From: a bacterium
Lineage (GTDB): Bacteria > Pseudomonadota > Alphaproteobacteria > Micavibrionales > UBA2020
Length of the DNA stretch: 64,000 bases
Assembly (NCBI GenBank): GCA_029945425.1
Contig: JAQSDV010000004.1
Location: 248,001-312,000, forward strand
Reading direction: 5' to 3'
Part shown: positions 41,314 through 51,991 of the stretch, one piece after another
Layout of the letters: each line of letters starts with the position of its first letter
How positions within the stretch are numbered: position 1 is the stretch's first letter
Translations under genes and position numbers: made by a program
Notes under the pieces: generated by a model
What the model was told of the DNA's origin: nothing
The model's input: the letters and a program-made list of their open reading frames with translations, nothing else
Database searches by the model: none

Positions 41314-42525
41314 ATGACCGCCCCGCGCAATAAAACATCACTGTTTCTCACCGCCTGTGCCGCAATCGCCCTGTTGTGCGCCGCCGCAACCACCGACGCC
41401 GCCATGCCCGTGCCGCAGCGCAAGGCTGAAAAATCGGCCGGCGCAAAACCGGTTAAGCCGAAAGCCGCGAAGCCCGCCGCCGTGAAAAGCAAAATGCCGG
41501 ATTCAGATGCCGATATGGGCACGGGCGAAAAGGCTCTCCCCGCGCAGGATGTGGACGAGAATTTGCCGCTGCCCCCCTACCCCCGCGCCGCACGCACTGC
41601 AACCGGCGAAATGAAAACCTATGCGCTGAACGAGGAAGACACCTTTATCGACGTCGCCCGCGCCTATCGCCTTGGATATGTGGAGCTGCGCGCCGCCAAC
41701 CCCGAGCTGGACCCGTGGTCGCCCGATCCCGGATCTGTCATGGTCATCCCGACCTTCAAGCTGCTGCCCCGCGCGCGGCAGGAGGGCATCGTCGTGAACC
41801 TGGGCGAGATGCGCATGTATTATTTCCGCGGCGCCGGATTGCCGCCGCTGTCCTTCCCGCTCGGCATCGGGCGCGAGGGGCTGGAAACGCCGCTTGGCGA
41901 TACCAGCATCGTGCGCAAGGCCGCAGGACCCTCGTGGCACCCGACCGACCGCATGAAGAAGGAAAAGCCGTGGCTGCCCGGAACCGTTTCTCCCGGCGCA
42001 TCGAACCCGCTCGGCACCCATGCGATGTATCTGGGCTGGCCCACCTTCCTGATCCACGGATCGAACAAGCCGTGGGGCATTGGCCGCCGCGTCAGTTCCG
42101 GCTGCATGCGCATGTATCCCGAAGACATCATCAACATGTTCAATATGACGCCCATCGGCACGCGTGTGCAGGTCGTCAACCAGCCGATCAAGACCGCATG
42201 GGTCGGTGATAACCTCTACCTCGAGGCAAACCCGTCGATGACGCAGAGCGGCGAGATTGAAATCGACGGCACGCATACCATCAAGCCGATGGGCGACGGG
42301 TTGCGCGAAACGATCGTGCAGACGGCGGGCGATGCGGCGGGCCGCGTGGACTGGTCGACCGTGAACCGCGTGATCCGCGAGCGCCGCGGCTATCCGGTGC
42401 TGATCGCGACAACAGGCCGCGAAATTGTATCGGACCGCTCCGGCCGCAACGACGGCGATGACAGCCGCAGCGACAACAGCGACAATTCCCAAACGCGCGA
42501 CCGCCCGAAACAAAAATATAACTAA
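41314..42525 (+). CDS. L,D-transpeptidase
   Basis: LGTHAMYLGWPTFLIHGSNKPWGIGRRVSSGCMRMYPEDI; signal peptide; LysM-like region. Confidence 0.93.
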   Translation: MTAPRNKTSLFLTACAAIALLCAAATTDAAMPVPQRKAEKSAGAKPVKPKAAKPAAVKSKMPDSDADMGTGEKALPAQDVDENLPLPPYPRAARTATGEMKTYALNEEDTFIDVARAYRLGYVELRAANPELDPWSPDPGSVMVIPTFKLLPRARQEGIVVNLGEMRMYYFRGAGLPPLSFPLGIGREGLETPLGDTSIVRKAAGPSWHPTDRMKKEKPWLPGTVSPGASNPLGTHAMYLGWPTFLIHGSNKPWGIGRRVSSGCMRMYPEDIINMFNMTPIGTRVQVVNQPIKTAWVGDNLYLEANPSMTQSGEIEIDGTHTIKPMGDGLRETIVQTAGDAAGRVDWSTVNRVIRERRGYPVLIATTGREIVSDRSGRNDGDDSRSDNSDNSQTRDRPKQKYN

Positions 42526-42558
42526 AACCGTTCAGCCTTAAATTTCAGGCAACAAAAA

Positions 42559-42600
42559 ACCGCGCCGGAGATAACTCCTGGCGCGGCTTTTTATTTGTTC
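42559..42600. terminator. Hairpin between convergent L,D-transpeptidase and small lipoprotein genes
   Basis: CCGCGCCGGAG-ataa-CTCCTGGCGCGG followed by CTTTTTATTT. Confidence 0.75.
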
Positions 42601-42622
42601 CCCTTTTGCAAGGGGAGCAGAA

Positions 42623-42793
42623 TTACTTCTGCAGGCCGGTGCTGACAGCGCGGTCAGCTTTGGTCACTTCAACTTGGCCTTCGCCAGCCGTACGACCGCC
42701 CGATTGGGGGGTCCAGGTGCCGGTGTTTGCGCAAGCGGAGACGCCCAGAACTGCGAGCAGGGACAGAGCGATGATAGAACGTTTCATTTTCAT
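42623..42793 (-). CDS. Small lipoprotein (56 aa)
   Basis: Below the ORF-track cutoff: MKMKRSIIALSLLAVLGVSACANTGTWTPQSGGRTAGEGQVEVTKADRAVSTGLQK*; lipobox VSAC; purine-rich RBS upstream. Confidence 0.7.
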   Translation of the reverse strand: MKMKRSIIALSLLAVLGVSACANTGTWTPQSGGRTAGEGQVEVTKADRAVSTGLQK

Positions 42794-42940
42794 TTTCCTC
42801 TTTGGATAGTTGCCCTCTGTTGATGGGAGGGCTTGTTGTACAACATAACCTTGGTACTACAGTTTACCGTGCGAGTCTATCAAGTTAGCCGTGTAAGGGT
42901 ATGGCATGATTCAGCCTTTTTAGCCGTAATTGTGCCGCTT

Positions 42941-44338
42941 TCAGAACTTCTGGAGCGCCTGTATTTTCCGGAAATATGCATCGACGCCATCGAGCATTGC
43001 AGAGGCAATTCTGCGCTGAAACGCTGATGTACTCAGCAGTTTCGCTTCTTCGGGGTTCGACAAAAACCCTGTTTCGATGAGGGCTGCGGGCACGTCGGGG
43101 GCCTTCAAAACTGCGAAGCCAGCGGCCCTGTGGGAATTTGGCAACAGCCTTATACTTTTATCCCGGAAGGCCTGATCAATGTATTTTGCCAGCAAATTCG
43201 ACTCGTTCATTTTCTCGCGCATCGCAAGGTCCAGCAGGATATCCGCCACATCCTGGCTTTCATTCGCAAGGTCGACACCCGCGACCACGCCCGAATTGTT
43301 TTCCTGATCGGCGAGGCGCGCGGTTTCGTTGTCCGATGCGTTTTGCGACAGGGTGTAGATGGATGCGCCCCGCACGCCTGTGCGCCCGATCTTGTCGGCA
43401 TGGATGGAAATGAACAAATCCGCCTTCGCCCGTTTCGCGATCGCCACGCGTTCGCGCAGCTTGATGTACTTATCGGTCGAACGCGTCAGCACGGCGCGGT
43501 AACGTCCGGTTTCGGACAGCTGCCGCTCCAGTTCTTTTGCAACGGCCAGCGTGATGCGTTTTTCAATCACGCCGTTGCGGCCCGCCGCGCCCGGATCTTC
43601 GCCGCCATGGCCCGCATCGATCACGACCACATATTTGCGCGCCTGCCTGCGCGACATCGGCGCCGCAGTGCGGTTTTCAGGGGCGCGGGAGGTGGAAACG
43701 GGTTCGCGCATTCTCACCGTGCCGGTGATTTCGCCGGTGACATCGGCATCTTCCGCAGGCACGGGTGCGCGGCTGATGATGCGGTCCTGTTCGCGTGCAT
43801 AGGACGATGTGGGGCGCGACGACTGCGCCGAGGTTTGCGCCGGCGTTGCAGCAGGCTGGCGAATATCGCGGCTGCCATAGACTTGCGGCAGCCTTGCGTT
43901 GAACATGTTGGCCGAGGACGGCACAAGGTCGATCACCACGCGGTTTTTATCAAAGCTGCTTTTGGGCAGGAAAACCGCATTGCTGATCGTGGCCGCGCGG
44001 CCAAGGTCGAAGATGACGCGGGTGATGCCGCCCTCGAGGATGCCGGAGCGATAGCCGCGGATCAGCCCGCCCGACATCAGCCCCGATTTCGCCGCCACCC
44101 ATTTGGACGACGGCAGGTCGAGCACGATGCGGTAGGGGTTTGCGAGGTGAAAGGCGCGGAAATCGGATTTGATGGCGAGATCCACCGTGACGCGCGTGCC
44201 GCCCGCGCCAAGGCCGGTGCGGATGCCCTCGATGCGCTGCTCCTGCGGCTTGGTGCCATTCGGGGCAGCAGGCGACAGGCCGGGCATCGCCAGCATCAGG
44301 AATGCAAAAAATATGGTAAAACAACGACTCAGGCGCAC
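42941..44338 (-). CDS. amiC: N-acetylmuramoyl-L-alanine amidase with AMIN domain
   Basis: VVIDAGHGGEDPGAAGRNGVIEKRITLAVAKEL; LFISIHADK; PAALIETGFLSNPEEA; AMIN-like N-terminus. Confidence 0.93.
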   Translation of the reverse strand: MRLSRCFTIFFAFLMLAMPGLSPAAPNGTKPQEQRIEGIRTGLGAGGTRVTVDLAIKSDFRAFHLANPYRIVLDLPSSKWVAAKSGLMSGGLIRGYRSGILEGGITRVIFDLGRAATISNAVFLPKSSFDKNRVVIDLVPSSANMFNARLPQVYGSRDIRQPAATPAQTSAQSSRPTSSYAREQDRIISRAPVPAEDADVTGEITGTVRMREPVSTSRAPENRTAAPMSRRQARKYVVVIDAGHGGEDPGAAGRNGVIEKRITLAVAKELERQLSETGRYRAVLTRSTDKYIKLRERVAIAKRAKADLFISIHADKIGRTGVRGASIYTLSQNASDNETARLADQENNSGVVAGVDLANESQDVADILLDLAMREKMNESNLLAKYIDQAFRDKSIRLLPNSHRAAGFAVLKAPDVPAALIETGFLSNPEEAKLLSTSAFQRRIASAMLDGVDAYFRKIQALQKF

Positions 44339-44559
44339 CGCTTAAACCCCGATCACGGCAGACTTCTCTCAACACTATAGCTCAAAGAGCGCAGTTGTTC
44401 ACAATAAATAACGCGATTCCAAACGGTTACCCATTACCCAAATAAAACATTGAGGTACATGGCGAATTCGGCTTAATATGAAGTCGCGACAGAGATTTTC
44501 TTTTCCATAGTTTGATAAGTGTTGAAAAGAATAATCCGGGTCAACGAGTTTTGAGGTTC

Positions 44560-44685
44560 GGCTCATTCAAACCTCCTCCGCTTCTAGCGGAGTGACGGAT
44601 GAGCCAGGTGATACGCAGGCACTTAAATACGAAGCAGCGCCCCCCTATGTGGTCGCTCTCTACTAAAGAGTAGATGGGATGCCTG
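44560..44685 (+). ncRNA. Candidate structured 5' leader of the RNase E/G gene
   Basis: GGCTCATTC/GGATGAGCC enclosing CTCCGCT-tct-AGCGGAG; then CAGGCA/TGCCTG enclosing TCTACT-aaag-AGTAGA. Stems seen by eye; no folding or covariation test. Confidence 0.4.
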
Positions 44686-44790
44686 AACTACACGGTCACT
44701 GATAAACCTTAATCAAAACATCGGCGCGCCGGTTTTCCCTTTTTGTCGCAAGGGGAAGGCATAGGCATGCGCCTGATAAAGGATACTAAA

Positions 44791-47697
44791 ATGACAAAGC
44801 GCATGCTGATTGACGCAACCCATCCGGAAGAAACGAGGGTCGCGGTCATCTCCGGCAACCGTCTTGATGAATACGATTACGAAACGACCGTCCGCAAACA
44901 GCTCAAGGGCAACATCTATCTTGTGAAGGTCACGCGCGTTGAACCTTCGCTGCAGGCCGCCTTCATCGATTTCGGCGGCAACCGCCACGGCTTTTTGCCC
45001 TTCCCTGAAATCCATCCCGATTATTACCGCATTCCGATTCAGGACCGCGACGCCCTGATCGCCGAGGAACGCGCGCTCGCCGCCGAACAGGCCGCGCGCG
45101 AAGACGAAGAAGACGCAGCAGAACTCGCCGCCCAAGGTCACACGCTGGAAGATTTCGGCGATGACGAGGAAGAGGAAGAAGGCGACAGCGAACCCGCCGC
45201 CGTTTCCGAAGATTACGTGCCGCGCCATACCGGTTCCATCGCGCAGGACATCGCGCAGGATTCCGTGACCGATGACGAAGACGACGAGGAAGAAGAGGCT
45301 TCGGCCGGCGAACAGCCGTCGCTGGACGAACACGCAGCGCATGAGGCAGCCGCAGAAGCAGCCCCCGCAGCCGAGGGCCAGAGCGCGGAAGCGCAGCCCG
45401 AGGAAGAAAAAGAACCCCTCGAAACCGTCGGCGGCGACGCTGTCGAACAGCCCCTGTACCGCTCGGCCATCAAGCGCCGCTACAAGATCCAGGAAGTGAT
45501 CAAGCGCAACCAGATTATGCTGATCCAAATCAGCAAGGAAGAACGCGGCAACAAGGGTGCTGCTGTCACCAGCTATATCTCGCTCCCCGGCCGCTATTGC
45601 GTGCTGATGCCGAACAGCCCCCGTGGCGGCGGCGTGTCGCGCAAAGTATCGAATGCGAAAGACCGCCAGCGCCTGAAGAAAATCCTGCATGAACTGAACG
45701 TGCCCGAAGGCATGTCAGTCATCCTGCGCACCGCCGGCGTCGCACGCACGACCGCGGAAATCAAGCGCGACCTCGATTACCTGCTGCGCCTGTGGGACCA
45801 GATCCGCGAACTGACGCTGAAATCGACCGCGCCCGCGCTGATCTATGAAGAAGGCAACCTGATCAAGCGCGCGATCCGCGACCTCTACCGCCGCGACATC
45901 GACGAAGTGCATGTGGCAGGCCAGGCCGGCTTTGAAACCGCCCGCGATTTCATGAAGACGCTGATGCCCAGCCATTCCAACCGCATCCAGTCCTACACCG
46001 ATCCCGTCGTGCCGCTGTTCTTCCGCTATCAGGTTGAATCGCAGCTGGCCGAAATCCATTCGCCCACCGTCCACCTGAAATCGGGCGGCTATATCGTCAT
46101 CAACCCGACCGAAGCCATGGTGTCGATCGACGTGAACTCCGGCCGTGCGACCAAGGGCCGCCATATCGAGGAAACCGCGCTCAAGACCAATATCGAGGCG
46201 GCGGACGAAATTGCGCGTCAGCTTCGCCTGCGCGACCAGGGCGGGTTGATCGTCATCGACTTCATCGACATGGAAGACAAGCGCAACAACCGCATCGTGG
46301 AGCGCCGCGTGCGCGACGCCATGCAGCACGACCGCGCGCGCATCCAGCTGGGCCGCATCTCGGCCTTCGGACTTCTTGAACTGTCCCGCCAGCGCCTGCA
46401 TCCGTCGCTTGTCGAGACGAACTTCGAGGTTTGCAAGCATTGCACGGGCTCCGGCCTTGTGCGTACCGTTGAAACCACCGCCGTGCTGATCCTGCGCGCG
46501 CTGGAAGAAGAAGGCCTGAAGGGCCGCGCGGCGGAGGTGAAAGTCTCCCTGCCGACCGAAATCGCCCTTTATATCTTCAACAGCAAGCGCGAAATGCTGG
46601 CGGCGATCGAGAAGCGTTACAACATCAAGGTGTTCCTGAACGCCGACGACACGCTGCTGAAACCCGCTTACACCATCGAAGTCATGAAAACATCCGGCGT
46701 GCAGCGCGACCTGCGCCCGCAACGCCCCGCCCCTGTGCAGACCGTCGATATGTCGGACCTGCCGGAACTGACGGGCGACGATATTTCCGATGACCGCACG
46801 GTGTCCGAAGACGACAACGAAGACGACAGCCGCGGCGTGCGCCAGCATGGCGACGAAGACGGCGAAGGACGCGAGAGCCGCGGAGACCGTGGCGACCGTG
46901 GCGGCCGCCATAACGGCGGCGGCGGGCGTGACCGCAACCGTGGCCGTGGCGGACGTGACCGCAACGACCGCAATGATCGCGGCGGCAACCGTAACAACAA
47001 CCAGCCCCGCGCGGATCGTGCTGACCGTCCTGACCGCAATCAGGAACGCATCGACCGTCCCGCACGCGTCGAAGGCGATGATGCAGCTTTGGCAGCCGCA
47101 GGCGACCAGCCCGCAGCAGCACCCGGCGTTGCCGGTGCCGAGGATGACGACAACCGTGGTGGCCGCCGTCGCGGCCGTCGTGGTGGCCGCCGCCGTGGCC
47201 GCAACCGTGGCGACCGTCCCGCAGGTGAACATCCGCAAGGTGAACAAGGTGAGGGCGGCGAATTCGTCGATCTCGCCGGTGCGCCGCAGCCTGATCTCGC
47301 CGAAGCGCATATCAATGACGCAGCCTCTGCCGAAGGCGGCGGCCAGCCCCGCCAGCAACAGCAGGGCGGCAACCGCAACGACCGTGGTGGCCGTGACCGT
47401 AACCGTGGCGGACGCCATCGCGGCGGCCGCGACCGTAACGACCGCCACCAGCGCCAGCAGGGCGACAACGCCCCCGCAGGCGAAGGCCAGCAATCGTCCA
47501 GTGCCGACCAGCCGGTGCGCAACGAAGCGCCCCGCCACGAGCATAACCATGACCATGCAGGCCATGACCATGCAGGCCACGATCATGCCGGTCACGACCA
47601 CAGCCATTCCCACGACAACCAGCAGCAAAACGATGCCGCCACCGGCACCGATGATGGCAAGTCGCGCAAGGGCTGGTGGAAACGGCTTACAGAGTAA
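44791..47697 (+). CDS. rne: Rne/Rng family ribonuclease (RNase E-like)
   Basis: MTKRMLIDATHPEETRVAVISGNRLDEYDYE; GGYIVINPTEAMVSIDVNSGRAT; CKHCTGSGLVR zinc link; long low-complexity tail. Alternative ATG at 44767. Confidence 0.95.
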   Translation: MTKRMLIDATHPEETRVAVISGNRLDEYDYETTVRKQLKGNIYLVKVTRVEPSLQAAFIDFGGNRHGFLPFPEIHPDYYRIPIQDRDALIAEERALAAEQAAREDEEDAAELAAQGHTLEDFGDDEEEEEGDSEPAAVSEDYVPRHTGSIAQDIAQDSVTDDEDDEEEEASAGEQPSLDEHAAHEAAAEAAPAAEGQSAEAQPEEEKEPLETVGGDAVEQPLYRSAIKRRYKIQEVIKRNQIMLIQISKEERGNKGAAVTSYISLPGRYCVLMPNSPRGGGVSRKVSNAKDRQRLKKILHELNVPEGMSVILRTAGVARTTAEIKRDLDYLLRLWDQIRELTLKSTAPALIYEEGNLIKRAIRDLYRRDIDEVHVAGQAGFETARDFMKTLMPSHSNRIQSYTDPVVPLFFRYQVESQLAEIHSPTVHLKSGGYIVINPTEAMVSIDVNSGRATKGRHIEETALKTNIEAADEIARQLRLRDQGGLIVIDFIDMEDKRNNRIVERRVRDAMQHDRARIQLGRISAFGLLELSRQRLHPSLVETNFEVCKHCTGSGLVRTVETTAVLILRALEEEGLKGRAAEVKVSLPTEIALYIFNSKREMLAAIEKRYNIKVFLNADDTLLKPAYTIEVMKTSGVQRDLRPQRPAPVQTVDMSDLPELTGDDISDDRTVSEDDNEDDSRGVRQHGDEDGEGRESRGDRGDRGGRHNGGGGRDRNRGRGGRDRNDRNDRGGNRNNNQPRADRADRPDRNQERIDRPARVEGDDAALAAAGDQPAAAPGVAGAEDDDNRGGRRRGRRGGRRRGRNRGDRPAGEHPQGEQGEGGEFVDLAGAPQPDLAEAHINDAASAEGGGQPRQQQQGGNRNDRGGRDRNRGGRHRGGRDRNDRHQRQQGDNAPAGEGQQSSSADQPVRNEAPRHEHNHDHAGHDHAGHDHAGHDHSHSHDNQQQNDAATGTDDGKSRKGWWKRLTE

Positions 47698-47741
47698 GTA
47701 GTTCCTGGCCGAGTAAGGCTTGAAAACAAGACAAAGAAAAA

Positions 47742-47769
47742 CCCCGCCCTTGAACAGGCGGGGTTTTTT
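47742..47769 (+). terminator. Rho-independent terminator after rne
   Basis: CCCCGCC-cttgaaca-GGCGGGGTTTTTT. Confidence 0.9.
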
Positions 47770-47790
47770 GTATCTGCGGCTCTAAAATTT

Positions 47791-48057
47791 TTAGAGGCGG
47801 TGCTGGCGCCAGTCGCCGGGCTTTTGTGCGCGCGTGACTTTTTCCACGCCGGGGATGTTTTCGATCGTTGCCTGCGCGTTGCCGCCGTCAGCAACTTCGA
47901 CTTTCATCGTGCGCGTCTTCTCGTCTTCGGACAGGAAGGTGGTGCCGCGGGTCATCAGCACGCTGTCGCGCGCGCGGCCATAGGCCTCCGCGCTGACGCG
48001 GGTGTTGAATTCGATGGTCAGGGTGGGTTTGGACGGCTTGGGACCGGTGAGGCTCAT
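47791..48057 (-). CDS. Hypothetical protein
   Basis: 88-aa ORF with coding-like composition. Confidence 0.6.
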   Translation of the reverse strand: MSLTGPKPSKPTLTIEFNTRVSAEAYGRARDSVLMTRGTTFLSEDEKTRTMKVEVADGGNAQATIENIPGVEKVTRAQKPGDWRQHRL

Positions 48058-48188
48058 CTTGAATACTCCTTAAAATAATAAATGAGGCCGCAGCGTATTA
48101 TAGCAAAGGCGATCCGTCAATACGGCAAATACAAGAAGGTTGATTCTTGGACGACTGTTTATTATTGCGAGACGTTTTCTGGCGGCAC

Positions 48189-50522
48189 CTACAATTGCAG
48201 CGGCAGCTTGCACAGCACGAACGTCCCCTGCCCTTCGGCGCTGTCGATGGTGACCGTGCCGCCATGCAGCTGGATGATCGATTTCACCAGCGCAAGGCCG
48301 AGGCCCGCACCCGACCTGCGGCCCGCCTTCTTGCTCTGGATTTTTTCGAACGGGGTGAAGACACGCGCGAGATCGTCTGCCGGAATGCCCATGCCGGTAT
48401 CCCGCACGCCCAGCATCAGGAACGGTCCCTGTTTTTCCGCTGACAATGTCACGCGCCCGCCATTGGGGCTGTAATTGATCGCGTTGCTGATCAGGTTCAG
48501 CAGCACCTGTTTCACGCGGCGTTCATCCGCCGTGAAGACAAGGTTGGGGTCGTCGCAGCTGACGGAGATTTCAAGGCTCTGCTTGCGCGCCCAGTCTTCG
48601 GTCAGGGCGGCCACTTGCGTGATCAGGTCCTTCGCCTTGATATCGGACGGGTACAGTTTCATGTAACCCGCATCGATGGTCGACAGGTCAAGGATGTCGT
48701 TGACCAGCGAGACAAGCCGCTGCCCCGCCTCGATCATGTTCGAGGTGTATTCCAGCTGGCGTTCGTTCAGCTTGCCGAAATATTGCTGGTTGAGCATTTC
48801 CGCGAAACCCATGATGGCGTTCAGCGGCGTGCGCAGCTGGTACGATACGTTCGCGAGGAAGTCGGTCTTCAGCCGCTCCGCTTCCTCCAGCGCCGCGTTT
48901 TTCTCCAGCAGCGCCTGTTCGACCTTCACCGTATCGGTGATATCCGACCACGCATTCAAAATATTGCCGTCAGGCAGCGGCACGACGGAATATTCCAGCA
49001 CCGTGCCGTTATTACGCTGCAGGCGTCCCTTGCGCTGTTCGCGCTCCAGCGAGTTGGACAAAATAACCTGCTTCATCTGCGGCCAGTCTTTGTCCGAGAA
49101 GAACGCCTTGGTGCGGTCGATCAGCTGCGCGATATGCGGCGTGCCGGTAAGGTCGGACAGCGGGATGTTCCAGATGCGCGCGAAGGACTGGTTCGACAGG
49201 CGCAGGCGCCCGTCCTCGCCGAACACGGCGATGCCCTCGGCCAGATTATCCATCGTTTCTTCCTGCACCGCGATCAGGGTGTTGTAGCTGGTTTCCAGCT
49301 GCAGGCGCGATGTGACGTCTTCGACGGTGACAAGAAGGCCCCCCATCGGGCGCGGCACGATCACCATGCGCTGCACCGTGCCATCGGGCAGGTACTGCAT
49401 TTCCTCGAACGGTTCCAGCAACGACGTGAACTTGTTCACCCATGCCTGCTTGAACTGCTTGTAATCCGCCTGTTCGGGCAGGCGGCGCAGTTCGCGCATT
49501 TTTTCGATGATGTCGATCATCTTCGGCTTGGAATCGAGCCATGTGCCCGACATGCCGGTCAGTTGTTCATAGGACGAGTTATAGAATTCCAGCCGCGTTT
49601 CCGCATCGAAAATCGCGATTGCGGTGCGCAGCTGCTCCAGCGCCTCGCGGTGCGATTGCGCCAGGCGTTCATACGACGCCGACCATTCTTCTTCCTTGGT
49701 CACGTCGATGGCGACGCCGACCACGCGTTTTTCGGCGGGCAGCGGGATTTCGGTTACTTCCATCAAACGGCGCTGGCCTTCGACGATCATGTGCGCGCGC
49801 AGGCTTTGCGGCCCCAGTTTCGCCAGCGCCTTTTGCGCCAGTTCGCGCTGCGTCATATCGCCCTTGCCGGTCAGCGGCAGTTCTTTTTGATCCGCGACGA
49901 CGGAAGCGGCGGTATCATCGAGGATGCGCGCATAGGCCTTGTTGCACCATGTCAGGTCAAGCTTGTGGTTGCGCACCCAGACGGCGAAGGGCAGCGCGTT
50001 GGCATTGGTGCGAATCTCGTTTTCGCGCTTTTCGACATTGCCGATGGCTTCCACGCTGCGCAGCGCCGCATTGGCGAATTCGGTGATATCCATCGCCCAG
50101 ATGACGGAAAAAATCTGCGTGCCCGAATTGGTGACGCCGCGCTTGCCGAACACCTTCAGCGCTTTTTTGCCGCTGGCGGTATAGACGCCGATGTCGAAGT
50201 ACTCGCCGTATTGGCGCAGGCGTTCAAACAGCCCCTCGATCGCGGCCGCGTCGCCGGGGGCGAGGCCGTCCTGCATATCCTGCACGCTGTCGATTTTCTC
50301 GACGCCGATCAGGGCCGCGAAGCCGGGCGAAATCGCCTGCACGCCCGCCTGGTCCCAGCCGCAATATTCGATGGGGATGGCGCGCAAAAACGCCTCCAGC
50401 CGGTCGTTCTGGTGCAGGGCGCGTTTTTTGTCGGCGCGGTGTGGCAGCACGCCGTCGAGGATGCTGTCAAAGAACGACGGCGGCGGCACGTTCCCTTGCG
50501 GTTTTTGTCCTGAAACTGTCAT
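48189..50522 (-). CDS. divL: DivL-like multi-PAS histidine-kinase homologue with Tyr in the H-box
   Basis: Multiple PAS-like regions, HisKA region TDFLANVSYQLRTPLNAIMGFAEML, HATPase_c with DTGMGIPADDLARVFTPFEKI and GAGLGLALVKSI; next to ahcY. Confidence 0.88.
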   Translation of the reverse strand: MTVSGQKPQGNVPPPSFFDSILDGVLPHRADKKRALHQNDRLEAFLRAIPIEYCGWDQAGVQAISPGFAALIGVEKIDSVQDMQDGLAPGDAAAIEGLFERLRQYGEYFDIGVYTASGKKALKVFGKRGVTNSGTQIFSVIWAMDITEFANAALRSVEAIGNVEKRENEIRTNANALPFAVWVRNHKLDLTWCNKAYARILDDTAASVVADQKELPLTGKGDMTQRELAQKALAKLGPQSLRAHMIVEGQRRLMEVTEIPLPAEKRVVGVAIDVTKEEEWSASYERLAQSHREALEQLRTAIAIFDAETRLEFYNSSYEQLTGMSGTWLDSKPKMIDIIEKMRELRRLPEQADYKQFKQAWVNKFTSLLEPFEEMQYLPDGTVQRMVIVPRPMGGLLVTVEDVTSRLQLETSYNTLIAVQEETMDNLAEGIAVFGEDGRLRLSNQSFARIWNIPLSDLTGTPHIAQLIDRTKAFFSDKDWPQMKQVILSNSLEREQRKGRLQRNNGTVLEYSVVPLPDGNILNAWSDITDTVKVEQALLEKNAALEEAERLKTDFLANVSYQLRTPLNAIMGFAEMLNQQYFGKLNERQLEYTSNMIEAGQRLVSLVNDILDLSTIDAGYMKLYPSDIKAKDLITQVAALTEDWARKQSLEISVSCDDPNLVFTADERRVKQVLLNLISNAINYSPNGGRVTLSAEKQGPFLMLGVRDTGMGIPADDLARVFTPFEKIQSKKAGRRSGAGLGLALVKSIIQLHGGTVTIDSAEGQGTFVLCKLPLQL

Positions 50523-50595
50523 GCCCCATGTTAAAACGCTTCCCTTGCCTGAAACAAGGGAAGCGTTTGAAAACGCCGATATATCGGCAGTTTAA

Positions 50596-51966
<1,371 letters not shown>

Positions 51967-51991
51967 TCACGTATAAAATAAGTCTTTGAAT

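Noticed and set aside
45715-47628. 637-aa minus-strand ORF antisense to rne
   Set aside because: Low-complexity shadow of the RNase E repeats.
47536-47640. Short tandem DNA repeat that could look like a CRISPR
   Set aside because: It is in-frame coding repeat (AGHDH units) inside rne with no spacers.
48615-50513. 632-aa plus-strand ORF antisense to divL
   Set aside because: Shadow ORF without domain motifs; divL has clear kinase motifs.
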